Shown: positions 1 to 7,349, counted from the stretch's first letter. The stretch: 64,000 nucleotides of DNA from Stieleria neptunia (GCF_007754155.1 NZ_CP037423.1:8180938-8244937); one strand, 5' to 3'. Translations and numbers: made by a program. The notes: generated by a model from the sequence alone, not told the origin.

Positions 1-146
1 GCGTAGACCCCGGACCAACGTTTTCCGTCTGGGTGCGGTTGAAACATGGCGTCGCGAGTTTGTGTCAGCAACTCCTTTGGCTCATCGCCGGCAACAGGGC
101 AAGCGACTACAAGCAGCGCTAAACTTAAGGCGATGGAAATCTTCAT
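1..146 (-). CDS. Secreted hypothetical protein, 3' part outside window
   Basis: The ATG lies at 144-146 and the frame stays open to the window edge, so only about 48 residues are visible. The N-terminus is a typical signal peptide: two charged residues, a hydrophobic stretch (ISIALSLALLVVACPVAG) and an acidic mature start (DEPKE). The protein is probably exported. It starts 9 bp from a candidate attC core at 155-161, so it looks like a gene of the next cassette in the array. No family is recognised from the visible part. Confidence 0.6.
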   Translation of the reverse strand, partial: MKISIALSLALLVVACPVAGDEPKELLTQTRDAMFQPHPDGKRWSGVY

Positions 147-154
147 TTTTAGTC

Positions 155-212
155 GGTGAACGAAATGCGATCTATCCGGGTACGGAGTACACGGATAGAT
201 CGTGCGTTGAAG
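155..212 (-). other. Candidate short attC site (or IS91 terminal hairpin)
   Basis: A perfect 11 bp inverted repeat (168-178 and 192-202, arm CGATCTATCCG) sits between left core ggtgaac (155-161) and right core gttgaag (206-212). The right core matches the mirror of the next site's left core (gttcaac at 1298) at 6 of 7 positions. It is shorter than the other sites (58 bp against about 90). Because it also lies just past the 3' end of an IS91-type transposase remnant, it could instead be that element's terminal hairpin. Confidence 0.4.
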
Positions 213-249
213 TTTGTCGGCACGACTTGGCCGCTTCTGGGGGACGCTA

Positions 250-806
250 TTAGAACAGCATGAGTTGCTGCATGCCAGTTTCTGCGGTCGTCTCGGTCAT
301 GGCGCCCATGCCCGGGGACTCTCCTGCACTTTCAATGCCACTTTTCAGATACCACTCGTACCACTCCGAAAAACCTTCCCCCATCGCATCGTCCCAGAAC
401 CGAATCTCATCAAGTTTTTGGCTCTCACGGTACCAACCTGGGCTACACTCCGAATCGCGTCCCAAGATCTCGCTCCAGGATCGCTTCGGATACTCGTGCG
501 TCAGACGAAGCGACTCGCTGCCACAGTGCTCACAGCATCGCTCCGGCTCGGTCTCCAACTCGGCCTCCGCTTCTTCCACCGCAGCCATCACGGCCATGCG
601 AGCCTCCGCACCGTCGGCTGCACTCAGGGAGGCAAGGCAGCGTTGCTGATACGCCACCGCTTTCGTGCTCGACCAACCTCCGAATTGACGCGTTTTGGTT
701 AGCTGATTGGGCTGGATGTGCAAGCAGCAGCGGCGAATGAACTCCGCGGTCGAAAGAGTCAACGGAACTTGAATCGACTCACCGCCCGTCGTGTATCCTT
801 CACGTG
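250..806 (-). pseudogene. IS91-family (Y2) transposase, C-terminal fragment
   Basis: The frame reads GYTTGGESIQVPLTLS then AEFIRRCCLHIQPNQ, followed by a CEHCGSESL pair of cysteines. This is the layout of the C-terminus of IS91-family transposases, rolling-circle enzymes. The catalytic HUH and two-tyrosine region is missing. Upstream, at about 806, the frame runs directly into a tyrosine-recombinase fragment. A start codon for this frame (TTG at 762) is fortuitous. It is a dead remnant lying inside a cassette position of the integron array, between the 58 bp candidate site and the attC at 1298. Confidence 0.7.
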
Positions 807-1022
807 CCCAGAGCCGTAGGCAAGCTTTCGTTCTCGGATCAGATGGAGCTGGAAGGTTCTAACGTCTTCGACGGTTGCCTGGTCGAGCGGTTTTTGGATA
901 AAGTCGGCAAACTTTCGCACGTGATAGGTGTAGGCGTCGATGGTGGCTTCGGCCATGTTGCGGATCAACATGTCTTCGGCGAGTCGCTTGGTGAGTTTGC
1001 AGGTTCGTTTTTTGTGTGACAT
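759..1022 (-). pseudogene. Tyrosine recombinase N-terminal fragment fused to IS91 remnant
   Basis: From ATG 1022 the frame gives a SAM-like core-binding domain: LAEDMLIRNMAEATIDAYTY, then VRKFADFIQKPLDQAT and VRTFQLHLIRERK. This is the N-terminal third of a phage-type tyrosine integrase of the kind carried next to IS91-family transposase genes. Just after LIRERKLAYGS the sequence switches to the IS91 transposase C-terminus in another frame, so one deletion removed the recombinase catalytic domain and the transposase N-terminus together. The product, 87 aa, cannot be catalytic (no R-H-R-Y residues). Confidence 0.7.
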
Positions 1023-1297
1023 CACGGTTGCTTGTCCTTGTTGTGAAACAGAGTTCAAAAGAAGTTCGCGCCGCAGCGTGCGGGGAACACAACAAGGGTG
1101 CGTCAACGAGCAAAAAGCGCAAGTTAAAACGCAAGGCAAGGCACCAAGAAAGAGACCGTAAGAACGCCTAGCGCGCACAACTGGCTAACCGCAAAAGCGC
1201 CTACAGGCGCGCCGAAAGACAGACACGTTGTGACCCTCACACACTCACCGCACTGACAAGAGAAAACGGTCACGCCAATGAAGTCGCTGCCGATTAA

Positions 1298-1390
1298 GTT
1301 CAACGGTAGAAATCACGCGGGACGGGCGAACGACTCGCAAGCAGACCAGAAACCGCGACTCCCGTCCTCCCGTGCAATTCATTGTTCCCC
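1298..1390 (-). other. attC site 1
   Basis: 93 bp; left core gttcaac, right core gttcccc. The right core overlaps the stop codon region of the 1379-1951 gene and is the exact mirror of the next site's left core (ggggaac at 1964). Confidence 0.85.
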
Positions 1391-1951
1391 GCCGTCATTG
1401 CCCTGGTCGCTGCCTGGGGAAACTTCCATCGTCCCCATTCCCATTCCCATTCCCATTCCCATTGGCTGGCCGGAAGTCCGCAGCGCCGCCATTCGCTGAG
1501 ATTCTTGTAGCGCGTAGCCAATCGTTTTTCTTGCAATGTCAGGTTTGTTGAGGAAGTCAGAGATCTGTTCGTGAACGTAGGGTCGCTGTGTAACGGCGAT
1601 AGCATTTTCTCCCATCGGGCGCATCGTGCCGTCGCCTCCCATTGACTCCCAGGTGCCAGGCTCAATCGTTGTTTCAATTGCCATGAAAACCAAGTCGAGC
1701 CGACCAATTCCGGCGTCATCTAGTTGAGATTGTTGTAGCTGAGATTCGCCAAAGAGTTTACCAATGTCGTAAATCGTCACGATGGGGAGCTCTGATCGTC
1801 GTTTCTCAATTCCGCTGGAGTAACCGTTGCTAAATCCGGTCCGGTAGCCCGCCAGCAACCCCGCAACGCATGCAGCCAACAGTAAGATCGTCGCAATTGA
1901 GTACCGGAATACGCGTGTTCGTGATTTGGAAACATCCATAGAGCGAGTCAC
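1379..1951 (-). CDS. Membrane-anchored cassette protein with secretin-like short domain
   Basis: This 190 aa protein has an N-terminal membrane anchor (residues about 15-35, YSIATILLLAACVAGLLAG) after a basic start. An extracytoplasmic domain follows with IYDIGKLF, IETTIEPGTWESMGGDG, TMRPMGENAIAV and VHEQISDFL. That pattern recurs in the cassette protein at 10853-11203 and in many planctomycete proteins. It resembles the short N0/STN-type domains of secretins, but function is unknown. The C-terminus contains a (Gly-Met)n run encoded by five perfect CCCATT hexamers (1434-1463 on the plus strand). The stop lies inside attC 1, as expected for a cassette gene. Confidence 0.7.
   Translation of the reverse strand: MTRSMDVSKSRTRVFRYSIATILLLAACVAGLLAGYRTGFSNGYSSGIEKRRSELPIVTIYDIGKLFGESQLQQSQLDDAGIGRLDLVFMAIETTIEPGTWESMGGDGTMRPMGENAIAVTQRPYVHEQISDFLNKPDIARKTIGYALQESQRMAALRTSGQPMGMGMGMGMGTMEVSPGSDQGNDGGEQ
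1434..1463 (+). repeat. Hexanucleotide microsatellite (CCCATT)5
   Basis: Five perfect tandem copies of CCCATT encode the Gly-Met run near the C-terminus of the minus-strand gene at 1379-1951. Copy-number slippage would change protein length in steps of two residues without a frameshift. Confidence 0.9.
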
Positions 1952-1963
1952 TATTCTTTGGTC

Positions 1964-2053
1964 GGGGAACGGCCCGCGTCACCGAGGACGGACGATTGAT
2001 TTTCCACTTCAAGAATCGCGCAAGCCGTCCTTCGGTGCACGGCATTGTTCTGT
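1964..2053 (-). other. attC site 2
   Basis: 90 bp; left core ggggaac, right core gttctgt, which mirrors the left core acagaac of the next site at 2863. It is the attC of the toxin-antitoxin-like cassette; the small gene at 2009-2251 ends inside it. Confidence 0.85.
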
Positions 2054-2251
2054 GGTGCTAACGCTGGGCTCTGATGCGGAGAGCTCGCCGGACGCAGTCT
2101 CGTAATATAAACGACCATTGATAGAATATACGTTTGGCACCCCCAAACGCCTGCTCTCGTCTTGAGCCTCATTTACCGCAATGCTTCCCAGTCGCACAAG
2201 CTCGTCGATCGCAGCGTACTTTTCGGCGGTCAAGCTAGGTTTTTTAATCAT
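2009..2251 (-). CDS. Small partner protein of zeta-toxin-like gene
   Basis: ATG at 2249-2251, about 80 aa: MIKKPSLTAEKYAAIDELVR, then LGVPNVYSINGRLYYE and TASGELS. It overlaps the end of the upstream kinase-like gene by 8 bp (ATGATTAA), indicating translational coupling. Small proteins of this look, with a 'GxPNVYSINGR' core, are known downstream of zeta-type AAA ATPase genes, so an antitoxin or accessory role is likely. This is inferred from context rather than a recognised catalytic motif. The C-terminus runs into the attC, so the last 20 or so residues are site-encoded. Confidence 0.65.
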   Translation of the reverse strand: MIKKPSLTAEKYAAIDELVRLGSIAVNEAQDESRRLGVPNVYSINGRLYYETASGELSASEPSVSTTEQCRAPKDGLRDS

Positions 2252-2827
2252 CCGACGATTCAACCAAGGTCATGAAAGTTGTGTGGAGCGTCGCATCTCG
2301 GACCGTCAGCTCATTCCGCGACCCAACCGATACATCTTGGATGCGGCTTCCGCCATTGTACAGCACGACCCAACTATCAGCCAGATTGCGGTAAAGCGTC
2401 CAAAAGTTTCGGATGCTACGATAATAGCGGCGTCGAATGTCGGCATCGGGAACATCATGACCGCCCTTGAGAACGCGTTCGGCAACACGTGCGACGCAAA
2501 CGTCGACCGTATCGACGAATACAAAAACGATGGTAATCTCATAGCCACGTCTGCCAGCGTCGCTCATGCATTTGCGAAATGATCGGCCGGACAATGTAGA
2601 TTCCACGATTAAGGATCGGTTACTCGCAATGGCATCGGCGACGGACCTAACGAACTTTCGCCCCGCTTCGACGCGAGCAGATGTCGGATCGCTGGGATTA
2701 ATCGAGGCAGCAATCGCGTCAGCGCCATAGTATGGGATTGATTCTGCGGTCGCGTATTGCATCGCGACGGTCGTTTTGCCGGTCCGTTCGGCCCGCCGAC
2801 GATCAACAATTGCGGTATATCAGACAA
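2244..2827 (-). pseudogene. Zeta-toxin-like P-loop kinase, frameshifted in Walker A
   Basis: From TTG 2827 one frame reads MSDIPQLLIVGGPNG. The rest of the family pattern (MQYATAESIPYYGADAIAAS, then RSLIVESTLSGRSF and the long C-terminal half to 2244) continues in another frame. The break is in the P-loop: the DNA has GGACCGGCAAAACG where GGPNGAGKTT would need one extra base. Restoring one G would give a complete protein of about 194 residues of the zeta toxin/AAA kinase family, which phosphorylates UDP-sugars in characterised members. Followed by an overlapping small gene. Either a real inactivating mutation or a sequencing error. Confidence 0.7.
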
Positions 2828-2862
2828 TCAGTGTTCCATAGGTTGATGCAAGAAGGATTTTC

Positions 2863-2952
2863 ACAGAACGGTAGGGTTTTGCAGGCGGCGACGGTTGGCT
2901 CGCAAACCAAAAAAACGGGTTGCCGCCGCTCCGTAACAACCCATGGTTCTGC
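2863..2952 (-). other. attC site 3
   Basis: 90 bp; left core acagaac, right core gttctgc, which mirrors the left core gcagaac of the site at 3586. Confidence 0.85.
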
Positions 2953-2966
2953 CAGTCGTGCTGATC

Positions 2967-3413
2967 TTACGCGTCCGGCTCCAACTGTTCGGCATCAGCA
3001 AGATCCTTCGTTCGTCCGGTTGAGCGTTTATTCTGAATGAGGTCGCCAAGACTAATCACGGGAATGCTTAGTCCGTCCCAATTGACAGAAATCCGGTTTG
3101 GCCACGCATCGTCAAATGAGACACTATCGATCTGGGTGAGAATGTCGATTCGAACCGGAGGGACGCCGATCTGGAAGACGATCCCAGGCTCCGACAAATC
3201 AGAAACGTCCAAACCCTCTACCGGAGCGCCAAATTCGGCGATCGCCTGATAAACCTTTGGAGCGGTGGCGGCGTCCGCCCGCACCCAAAGGTCAATGTCC
3301 CCCGTTGCGCGAGGGTATCCATGGGCGGCCATCGCGTAGGCTCTCACAAGAAGAAATTCAATTTTCGCGTCGATGAACGCGGACAACATGTCTTTGAAGT
3401 CTGGATTGAGCAA
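2967..3413 (-). CDS. MNT-type nucleotidyltransferase (DUF6036-like) cassette protein
   Basis: Probable TTG start at 3413, 148 aa. It shows MLSAFIDAKIEFLLVRAYAM followed by HGYPRATGDIDLWVRADA, with the DID pair characteristic of minimal nucleotidyltransferases. Family members are usually halves of toxin-antitoxin or abortive-infection systems. In the common form the first motif is 'LVGAYA'; here the glycine is replaced by arginine, which may impair nucleotide binding. The 170 bp upstream inside the same cassette (3414-3585) has only fragmentary frames and might be a decayed partner gene. Confidence 0.7.
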   Translation of the reverse strand: MLNPDFKDMLSAFIDAKIEFLLVRAYAMAAHGYPRATGDIDLWVRADAATAPKVYQAIAEFGAPVEGLDVSDLSEPGIVFQIGVPPVRIDILTQIDSVSFDDAWPNRISVNWDGLSIPVISLGDLIQNKRSTGRTKDLADAEQLEPDA

Positions 3414-3585
3414 CGTCAGGTTCCGTGATGGACCATGCGGCTACGGTTAATGGCCAGACTAGATTTAAGCAATCCGAATGGCTCCGGTCAACGACACGCT
3501 GATCGTGTCCCTGCTCGTCAAGTCGGCAGATTTTCGCGGTAGATCGATCCAGAGAAGGTAGAGGTGACATAAACGCTTTCAATTG

Positions 3586-3676
3586 GCAGAACGTCGGTGG
3601 TCACCGCGCCGGCGCGATGGACCTAAACTCAAAAACAAACTCAACTCGCCGACTGCGGTGCACCACATAGTTCACG
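3586..3676 (-). other. attC site 4
   Basis: 91 bp; left core gcagaac, right core gttcacg, mirroring cgtgaac at 4054. Belongs to the first copy of the three-copy 'DWD' cassette family and is nearly identical to the sites at 5788 and 14058. Confidence 0.85.
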
Positions 3677-3797
3677 CGTCCGGCCACGACGACAGCCCGA
3701 GCCATTGCCGCTCTTTGTCAATGTACTCGATCGGAATCGCCGTGGGAAATCCAGTGTCCCAATCTGCGGTCGGCACTTCAGACGTCGGTTTGTCTTG

Positions 3798-3843
3798 GAT
3801 CGTACTCGTACTCAGCATTGCGGTACTCGTGCTCGTACTCGAT
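3798..3843 (+). repeat. TACTCG dispersed repeat element, copy a
   Basis: About 46 bp: GATCGTACTCGTACTCAG, a small GC core, then GGTACTCG and more TACTCG units. Four other copies (5281, 5731, 5999, 6203) lie in the same part of the array. The site is unoccupied in the related cassette at 14058. Confidence 0.75.
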
Positions 3844-4053
3844 CGACAGGCGTCGGTTTGCCTTCGCCGGCCGAGTCGACCGCGCACCTATCGAACCGTG
3901 ACATCAAATGCGAAACCCAGTAAACGGAGGTTCGATGACATCCGGTGGGCGACCTTCGGGTCACGATCAAACGACAGCAAATCAATTGCCACAAAAGAAC
4001 GCGAGAAGGCGCAAAAGAAGAAGTGGACGCTGTCGTCAGGCGTGGGTTACCAG

Positions 4054-4144
4054 CGTGAACGGCAGGGTTGACCGGGGCCGAGCGAAAGATCAACCATTTC
4101 AAAAAGACGCTTCCGAGGCCTCCGCGTCCAACCCATGGTTCTGC
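4054..4144 (-). other. attC site 5
   Basis: 91 bp; left core cgtgaac, right core gttctgc, mirroring gcagaac at 4557. Confidence 0.85.
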
Positions 4145-4190
4145 GATTCCCGGCAGTGTGATTCATGATACTACGCAGTTGATCCAAGCA

Positions 4191-4541
4191 TCAGACTTCA
4201 GCAGCTAAGTGTTGCGGTCCCCACTCTTCGTAGTCCCATTGGTGCAGCTTAGGATATTGGCCTGTGTCGTCTCCGATCTTCGCGCAAATCTTCGTTCCTA
4301 ATGGTTTCGTCCAATGTGGATCCATCTTTTGCTGCTGGTCGTGTCCGATGTAAACATCACCAAGGACTGCTGGCACGCCATAGCCAATGTCGACGAAGAT
4401 GCCAAATGGAGCATTTGCGACGACGTACCCAGTTACGATCGTGTTGCGATCGGGAATCGGTTTCGGAATGTGGTCCGCGAAGTGAACCCGTATCTTTTCC
4501 TCCCAATCGGAGTCGAATCGATTTAGCGGATTCCCAGGCAT
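4191..4541 (-). CDS. S1-like RNA-binding-domain cassette protein
   Basis: ATG at 4539-4541, 116 aa. The core reads [20 protein letters not shown] followed by [12 protein letters not shown] and a later [13 protein letters not shown]. This is the strand pattern of an S1/OB fold ('G.V....FGVFVD.G....G'). Such single-domain proteins could bind RNA, but no partner or pathway is visible. The start lies 16 bp from attC 6, and the gene fills its cassette, as usual in these arrays. The assignment rests on the motif alone. Confidence 0.6.
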   Translation of the reverse strand: MPGNPLNRFDSDWEEKIRVHFADHIPKPIPDRNTIVTGYVVANAPFGIFVDIGYGVPAVLGDVYIGHDQQQKMDPHWTKPLGTKICAKIGDDTGQYPKLHQWDYEEWGPQHLAAEV

Positions 4542-4556
4542 TGCGTGCAAGTATTA

Positions 4557-4647
4557 GCAGAACGACCAAAATCACCCGGTCGCGACGAGAGATTCTCCAT
4601 TTTCAAAACGCCCGACTTCGCGACTCGGGTGCATTTTTTTGTTATGC
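4557..4647 (-). other. attC site 6
   Basis: 91 bp; left core gcagaac, right core gttatgc, mirroring gcataac at 5180. The stop of the SUKH gene lies in the right core. Confidence 0.85.
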
Positions 4648-5154
4648 GTCATTGACCCAGCCCTGACCACGCAAGTAGTCGAGCCATTCGCGTTCGCCAG
4701 GTGGTCCACCAAAGTAGTCGATGTACCGCGGTCCACAACAAACATCTTCGATCAGTTCGTGGAAGTTTTCACATAGAGGAACTGGTTCGTCAGGTGGTGG
4801 ATCGCTGCCAATTGTTGCGATGCTTCCAGTCCGATGAATGACAAAAGCGTCACCAGCAGGATCGTGACCGACAGGGAACCAGTCGGCTTTCCCATATGGT
4901 TCGACGTAAAAGTCCTTGTTTTCTATCGAATGCGTGTGCCCCTCAGCGATACCGTACAGCACAAACATTTCGAGCACTGCGCCGTCGGTTAGGCGTAAGA
5001 ATTCGAGGTAGTCATCGGGCAGCCATGGCCGTGCTGCTTTCTGTGCGGCGATATCATCTTCGCCAACTGGAGGATATGTCTGAAACCAGCAGAACTGGAA
5101 TTTGTCAGACATGTCCTCACGCTGCATGAGTTTCTGAAGACGTGGAAATTTCAT
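4642..5154 (-). CDS. SMI1/KNR4 (SUKH) family protein
   Basis: ATG at 5152-5154, 170 aa; longer upstream frames would run through attC 7 and are rejected. The SUKH signature is visible: [20 protein letters not shown], then [28 protein letters not shown] and [22 protein letters not shown] proteins commonly act as immunity proteins against polymorphic toxins or as cytosolic adaptors. No cognate toxin is visible in the window, so this may be an orphan immunity gene collected as a cassette. Confidence 0.75.
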   Translation of the reverse strand: MKFPRLQKLMQREDMSDKFQFCWFQTYPPVGEDDIAAQKAARPWLPDDYLEFLRLTDGAVLEMFVLYGIAEGHTHSIENKDFYVEPYGKADWFPVGHDPAGDAFVIHRTGSIATIGSDPPPDEPVPLCENFHELIEDVCCGPRYIDYFGGPPGEREWLDYLRGQGWVNDA

Positions 5155-5179
5155 GTTCGGAAGGAGTGTGCGATTTGAC

Positions 5180-5269
5180 GCATAACGGTTGCCGTCACCT
5201 GGGACGGACGAGTGATTTTCCACTTGTGAAACCGCGCAAGCCGTCCTCAGGTGCACGGCTTGGTTCTGG
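5180..5269 (-). other. attC site 7
   Basis: 90 bp; left core gcataac, right core gttctgg, mirroring ccagaac at 5788. Confidence 0.85.
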
Positions 5270-5719
5270 CTTCCTGCCTTGATCGTACTCGTACTCGTAC
5301 TCAGCATCGCGGTACTCGTACTCGGTCCCTGCATTGTACTCCACCGGCGATTCGGCCACGGCATCGGATCTCGCGATCAACCGAGTCAGCATCGAAACGA
5401 TCCGATGAAGCGAACGTTTCAGTTCGTGGTGGCGTTCAACATCCAGTCCATCGGTTGCGGCAAGCACGTCTTGAATTGCGACACATTCCAGCGCCGAGCC
5501 ACGAGCGATGTCAAGAAATCGACTACGATCTTTGAGGCTTCGCTTCCCGTTGCCCTCGGCGATGTTCAGCGGTATGGATTGAGCGGCGCGAAGCCATTGA
5601 TCACGAGCGTGGCGATGACAGCCGCTCAAATCTCTCGCGGCGGCGAATGACGAAGCAACGTATTCGATAGAGAAACGGTAAACGTCTAGTCGATCGTGGT
5701 CGAAGATGGGTTCGGTCAT
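5195..5719 (-). CDS. Four-helix bundle protein (23S rRNA intervening-sequence type)
   Basis: ATG at 5717-5719, about 174 aa. The family pattern is clear: DHDRLDVYRFSIEYVASSFA, then RDQWLRAAQSIPLNIAEGNG, KRSLKDRSRFLDIARGSALE and VAIQDV. These proteins form a four-helix bundle, are common in diverse bacteria and are of unknown function. The normal C-terminus is replaced: after about residue 120 the frame enters the TACTCG repeat (encoding EYEYRDAEYEYEYD) and then reads right through attC 7 to 5195. The ancestral stop seems to have been lost by repeat insertion. Confidence 0.75.
   Translation of the reverse strand: MTEPIFDHDRLDVYRFSIEYVASSFAAARDLSGCHRHARDQWLRAAQSIPLNIAEGNGKRSLKDRSRFLDIARGSALECVAIQDVLAATDGLDVERHHELKRSLHRIVSMLTRLIARSDAVAESPVEYNAGTEYEYRDAEYEYEYDQGRKPEPSRAPEDGLRGFTSGKSLVRPR
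5281..5325 (+). repeat. TACTCG dispersed repeat element, copy b
   Basis: GATCGTACTCGTACTCGTAC, then TCAGCATCGCGG and TACTCGTACTCG. Read on the minus strand it encodes the EYEY tract at the C-terminus of the four-helix bundle protein. Confidence 0.75.
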
Positions 5720-5730
5720 TGGTGCCCCGA

Positions 5731-5780
5731 GTCGAGTAGGAGTACGAGTACCGGGCGGCGCCCTGAGTACGAGTACGATT
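5731..5780 (-). repeat. TACTCG dispersed repeat element, copy c
   Basis: Inverted orientation, directly upstream of the four-helix bundle gene start and next to attC 8. Its core contains a GGGC-GGC-GCCC hairpin between two GAGTACGAGTAC direct repeats. Confidence 0.75.
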
Positions 5781-5787
5781 TTCAATG

Positions 5788-5877
5788 CCAGAACGGCGGT
5801 GGTCACCGCGTCGGCGCGATCGACCAGAACTCAAAACAAACTCAACTCGCCGACTGCGGTGCACCACTTGGTTCGCG
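5788..5877 (-). other. attC site 8
   Basis: 90 bp; left core ccagaac, right core gttcgcg. The mirror core at 6258 is cgagaac, a one-base mismatch, so this cassette's far end has been altered. Confidence 0.8.
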
Positions 5878-6100
5878 CGGTCGGCCGCGACGACAGCTTG
5901 AGCCATCGTCGCTCGCGGCCAATGTACCCGATCGGAATCGCGAAGGGAAATTCGGCATCCCAATCAACGGTCGGCACTTCAGGCGTCGGTTTGTCTTGGA
6001 TCGTACTCGTGCTCAGCACCGCGGTACTCGTACTCCTACTCGAATCGACAGGCGTCGGTTTGTCCTCGTCGACCGCGCACCTATCGAACCGTGACATCAA
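5831..6100 (-). CDS. Hypothetical 'DWD' cassette protein, weakly supported
   Basis: An 89 aa frame from ATG 6100. The segment VPTVDWDAEFPFAIPIGYIG followed by RERRWLKLSSRP is kept, in varying frames, in copies 1 and 3, so some ancestral protein ended here. The central STSTAVLSTST tract comes from the TACTCG repeat and the last 20 residues come from the attC. In copy 3 the conserved segment is preceded by an in-frame stop. The present frame may be accidental. Confidence 0.35.
   Translation of the reverse strand: MMSRFDRCAVDEDKPTPVDSSRSTSTAVLSTSTIQDKPTPEVPTVDWDAEFPFAIPIGYIGRERRWLKLSSRPTARTKWCTAVGELSLF
5999..6043 (+). repeat. TACTCG dispersed repeat element, copy d
   Basis: Same position within the cassette as copy a: both are flanked by GTCGGTTTGTCTTG and CGACAGGCGTCGG. 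Confidence 0.75.
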
Positions 6101-6202
6101 ATGCGAATCTTAGGAAACGAAGGTTCGATGACATCAGGTGGGCCGAGTTCAGTCACAACGTTCAGCAGCGTGGGCGTCCGGCATCGGTTTGTTTGCCTTC
6201 CA

Positions 6203-6250
6203 GTCGAGTACGAGTAGGAGTACCGGCTGACGCCTGAGTACGAGTACGAT
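6203..6250 (-). repeat. TACTCG dispersed repeat element, copy e
   Basis: Inverted orientation, 8 bp from attC 9, at the rearranged end of 'DWD' cassette copy 2. Core GGCTGACGCC forms a small hairpin. Confidence 0.75.
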
Positions 6251-6257
6251 TTGGGAG

Positions 6258-6347
6258 CGAGAACGATACGGATCACGTGGCCGCCGCGAACGACTCACCA
6301 CTTCAAAAAACTCAACTCGGCGACTCACGTGCATCCGCTGGTTCGCC
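6258..6347 (-). other. attC site 9
   Basis: 90 bp; left core cgagaac, right core gttcgcc, mirroring ggcgaac at 6816. Confidence 0.85.
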
Positions 6348-6782
6348 GCCCGTGCCAATGCCCGACGGTCTACTATCGACCTCGGAGCTTGTGTGGGATC
6401 CGTTAAAGTTCTGCGGATCCCGACCCTGTGGCGTCGGACAACCGCGACACCGTGAATAAATCTTTTCGCACCCCGTGACGAGCCAGGAGTAGGCGGCCGC
6501 CCATGAGATGTACATCCCGAGTATTGCACAAGCAGACAATAGCGGTGTCAGGACCAATATCCTGACTGTCGACCACAAAGTCGGTTGCATTTCGTCGAAC
6601 GCTCCGAGCAGTGCGTAAGCGACCATAAACAAGAATGGGCACAATGCGAGAAAGAATAAGAATGCAACGCGTGCTGGCAGTGTAAGCGTCGATCGAATTC
6701 CGCGCCCAGTTAAAATGCCGATTGCGCCGACAAAGGCCAGGCAATCAACAACTACGTATCCAATTGCTTGATGGGTTTCCAT
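6312..6782 (-). CDS. Cassette-encoded multi-pass membrane protein
   Basis: ATG at 6780-6782, 156 aa. Hydrophobic segments are visible at about residues 6-25 (IGYVVVDCLAFVGAIGIL), 38-60 (VAFLFFLALCPFLFMVAYAL), 70-90 (TVRILVLTPLLSACAILG) and 92-100, so three or four membrane spans. The C-terminal 45 residues are soluble, and the last part is encoded by the attC. No family is recognised. Confidence 0.6.
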   Translation of the reverse strand: METHQAIGYVVVDCLAFVGAIGILTGRGIRSTLTLPARVAFLFFLALCPFLFMVAYALLGAFDEMQPTLWSTVRILVLTPLLSACAILGMYISWAAAYSWLVTGCEKIYSRCRGCPTPQGRDPQNFNGSHTSSEVDSRPSGIGTGGEPADARESPS

Positions 6783-6815
6783 CTCTTGCAGTGGTCGTGC
6801 GGAATCGACAGTGTC

Positions 6816-6905
6816 GGCGAACGTCCGCCGTCACCTGGCACGAGCGGAAAATCTTGAACTCAAAACAGACTCGATCGAGTGCTCAGGTGCACGGCTTTGT
6901 TCCTC
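6816..6905 (-). other. attC site 10 (type A cassette, copy 1)
   Basis: 90 bp; left core ggcgaac, right core gttcctc, mirroring gaggaac at 7350. Body nearly identical to the sites at 11288, 11822, 13074, 14488 and 14998. Confidence 0.9.
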
Positions 6906-7349
6906 GGATCTCGTCGAGTGCTCGGCGGCAGCGTTGAATGCGACCGATGCAAGAGGATACCGCTGCGAAACACACGACGCAAATTTTTGTCTGCGAAACG
7001 AGCGGCGCGAACACGGCGGAACCACACCGCGGTGGATCGCCACGAAAAACACGAGAAGACACGAAAAGAGAACGGATATGATGGCACGTGGAGAGCTTGA
7101 CGGGCGATCCATCGGGACCGCAGCACAGGTCCGTCGTGGCGCGGACCAAGTCTCCGATTTGCGTCAACCAAGGGGCCGTGACGACCCAAAGCAATCAGAC
7201 GCAACGTGCGGCAACGATCAATCGACCGAAACCGTCCGACGCCGAAAGCTCAACGCGGTGTGCACGCGACGGAAAAGTGCGACGCCCAGACAATCGGCCC
7301 AATAAATCCGGCAAGTCAGACTGATGCCTGGAACTGCCTCGCTGCTGAC
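6816..7349 (-). repeat. Type A gene-less cassette, copy 1
   Basis: 534 bp including its attC. Close copies lie at 11288-11821 (534 bp) and 14998-15530 (533 bp). No frame is kept without disruption in all three copies on the minus strand. It contains a CACGAAAAACACGAGAAG-type stretch (about 7050). The part next to the upper core (about 7180-7345) is homologous to the type B cassettes. An RNA, a promoter or a decayed gene are all possible. Confidence 0.75.

Larger units (their letters stand above)
3586..4053 (-). repeat. 'DWD' cassette family, copy 1 (with 45 bp repeat insert)
   Basis: A 468 bp cassette related along its length to those at 5788 and 14058. On the minus strand it begins MSRFDRCAVDSAGEGKPTP, but the frame is broken at the TACTCG repeat element (3798-3843). 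A second frame then gives VPTADWDTGFPTAIPIEYID and KERQWLGLSSWPDA, ending at 3672 inside the attC. The reading is therefore split in this copy. No function is recognised. Confidence 0.6.
5788..6257 (-). repeat. 'DWD' cassette family, copy 2 (rearranged end)
   Basis: A 470 bp cassette homologous to 3586 and 14058. Here one continuous frame of 89 aa (6100 to 5831) links MMSRFDRCAVDEDKPTPVDS across the TACTCG element to VPTVDWDAEFPFAIPIGYIG and RERRWLKLSSRP, running on into the attC. Beyond about 6150 the sequence departs from copies 1 and 3 and carries another repeat element (6203-6250), which agrees with the mismatched terminal core. Confidence 0.55.

Noticed and set aside
3414..3582. 74 aa frame upstream of the nucleotidyltransferase
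   Set aside because: No coherent protein pattern in one frame; at most a decayed partner gene.
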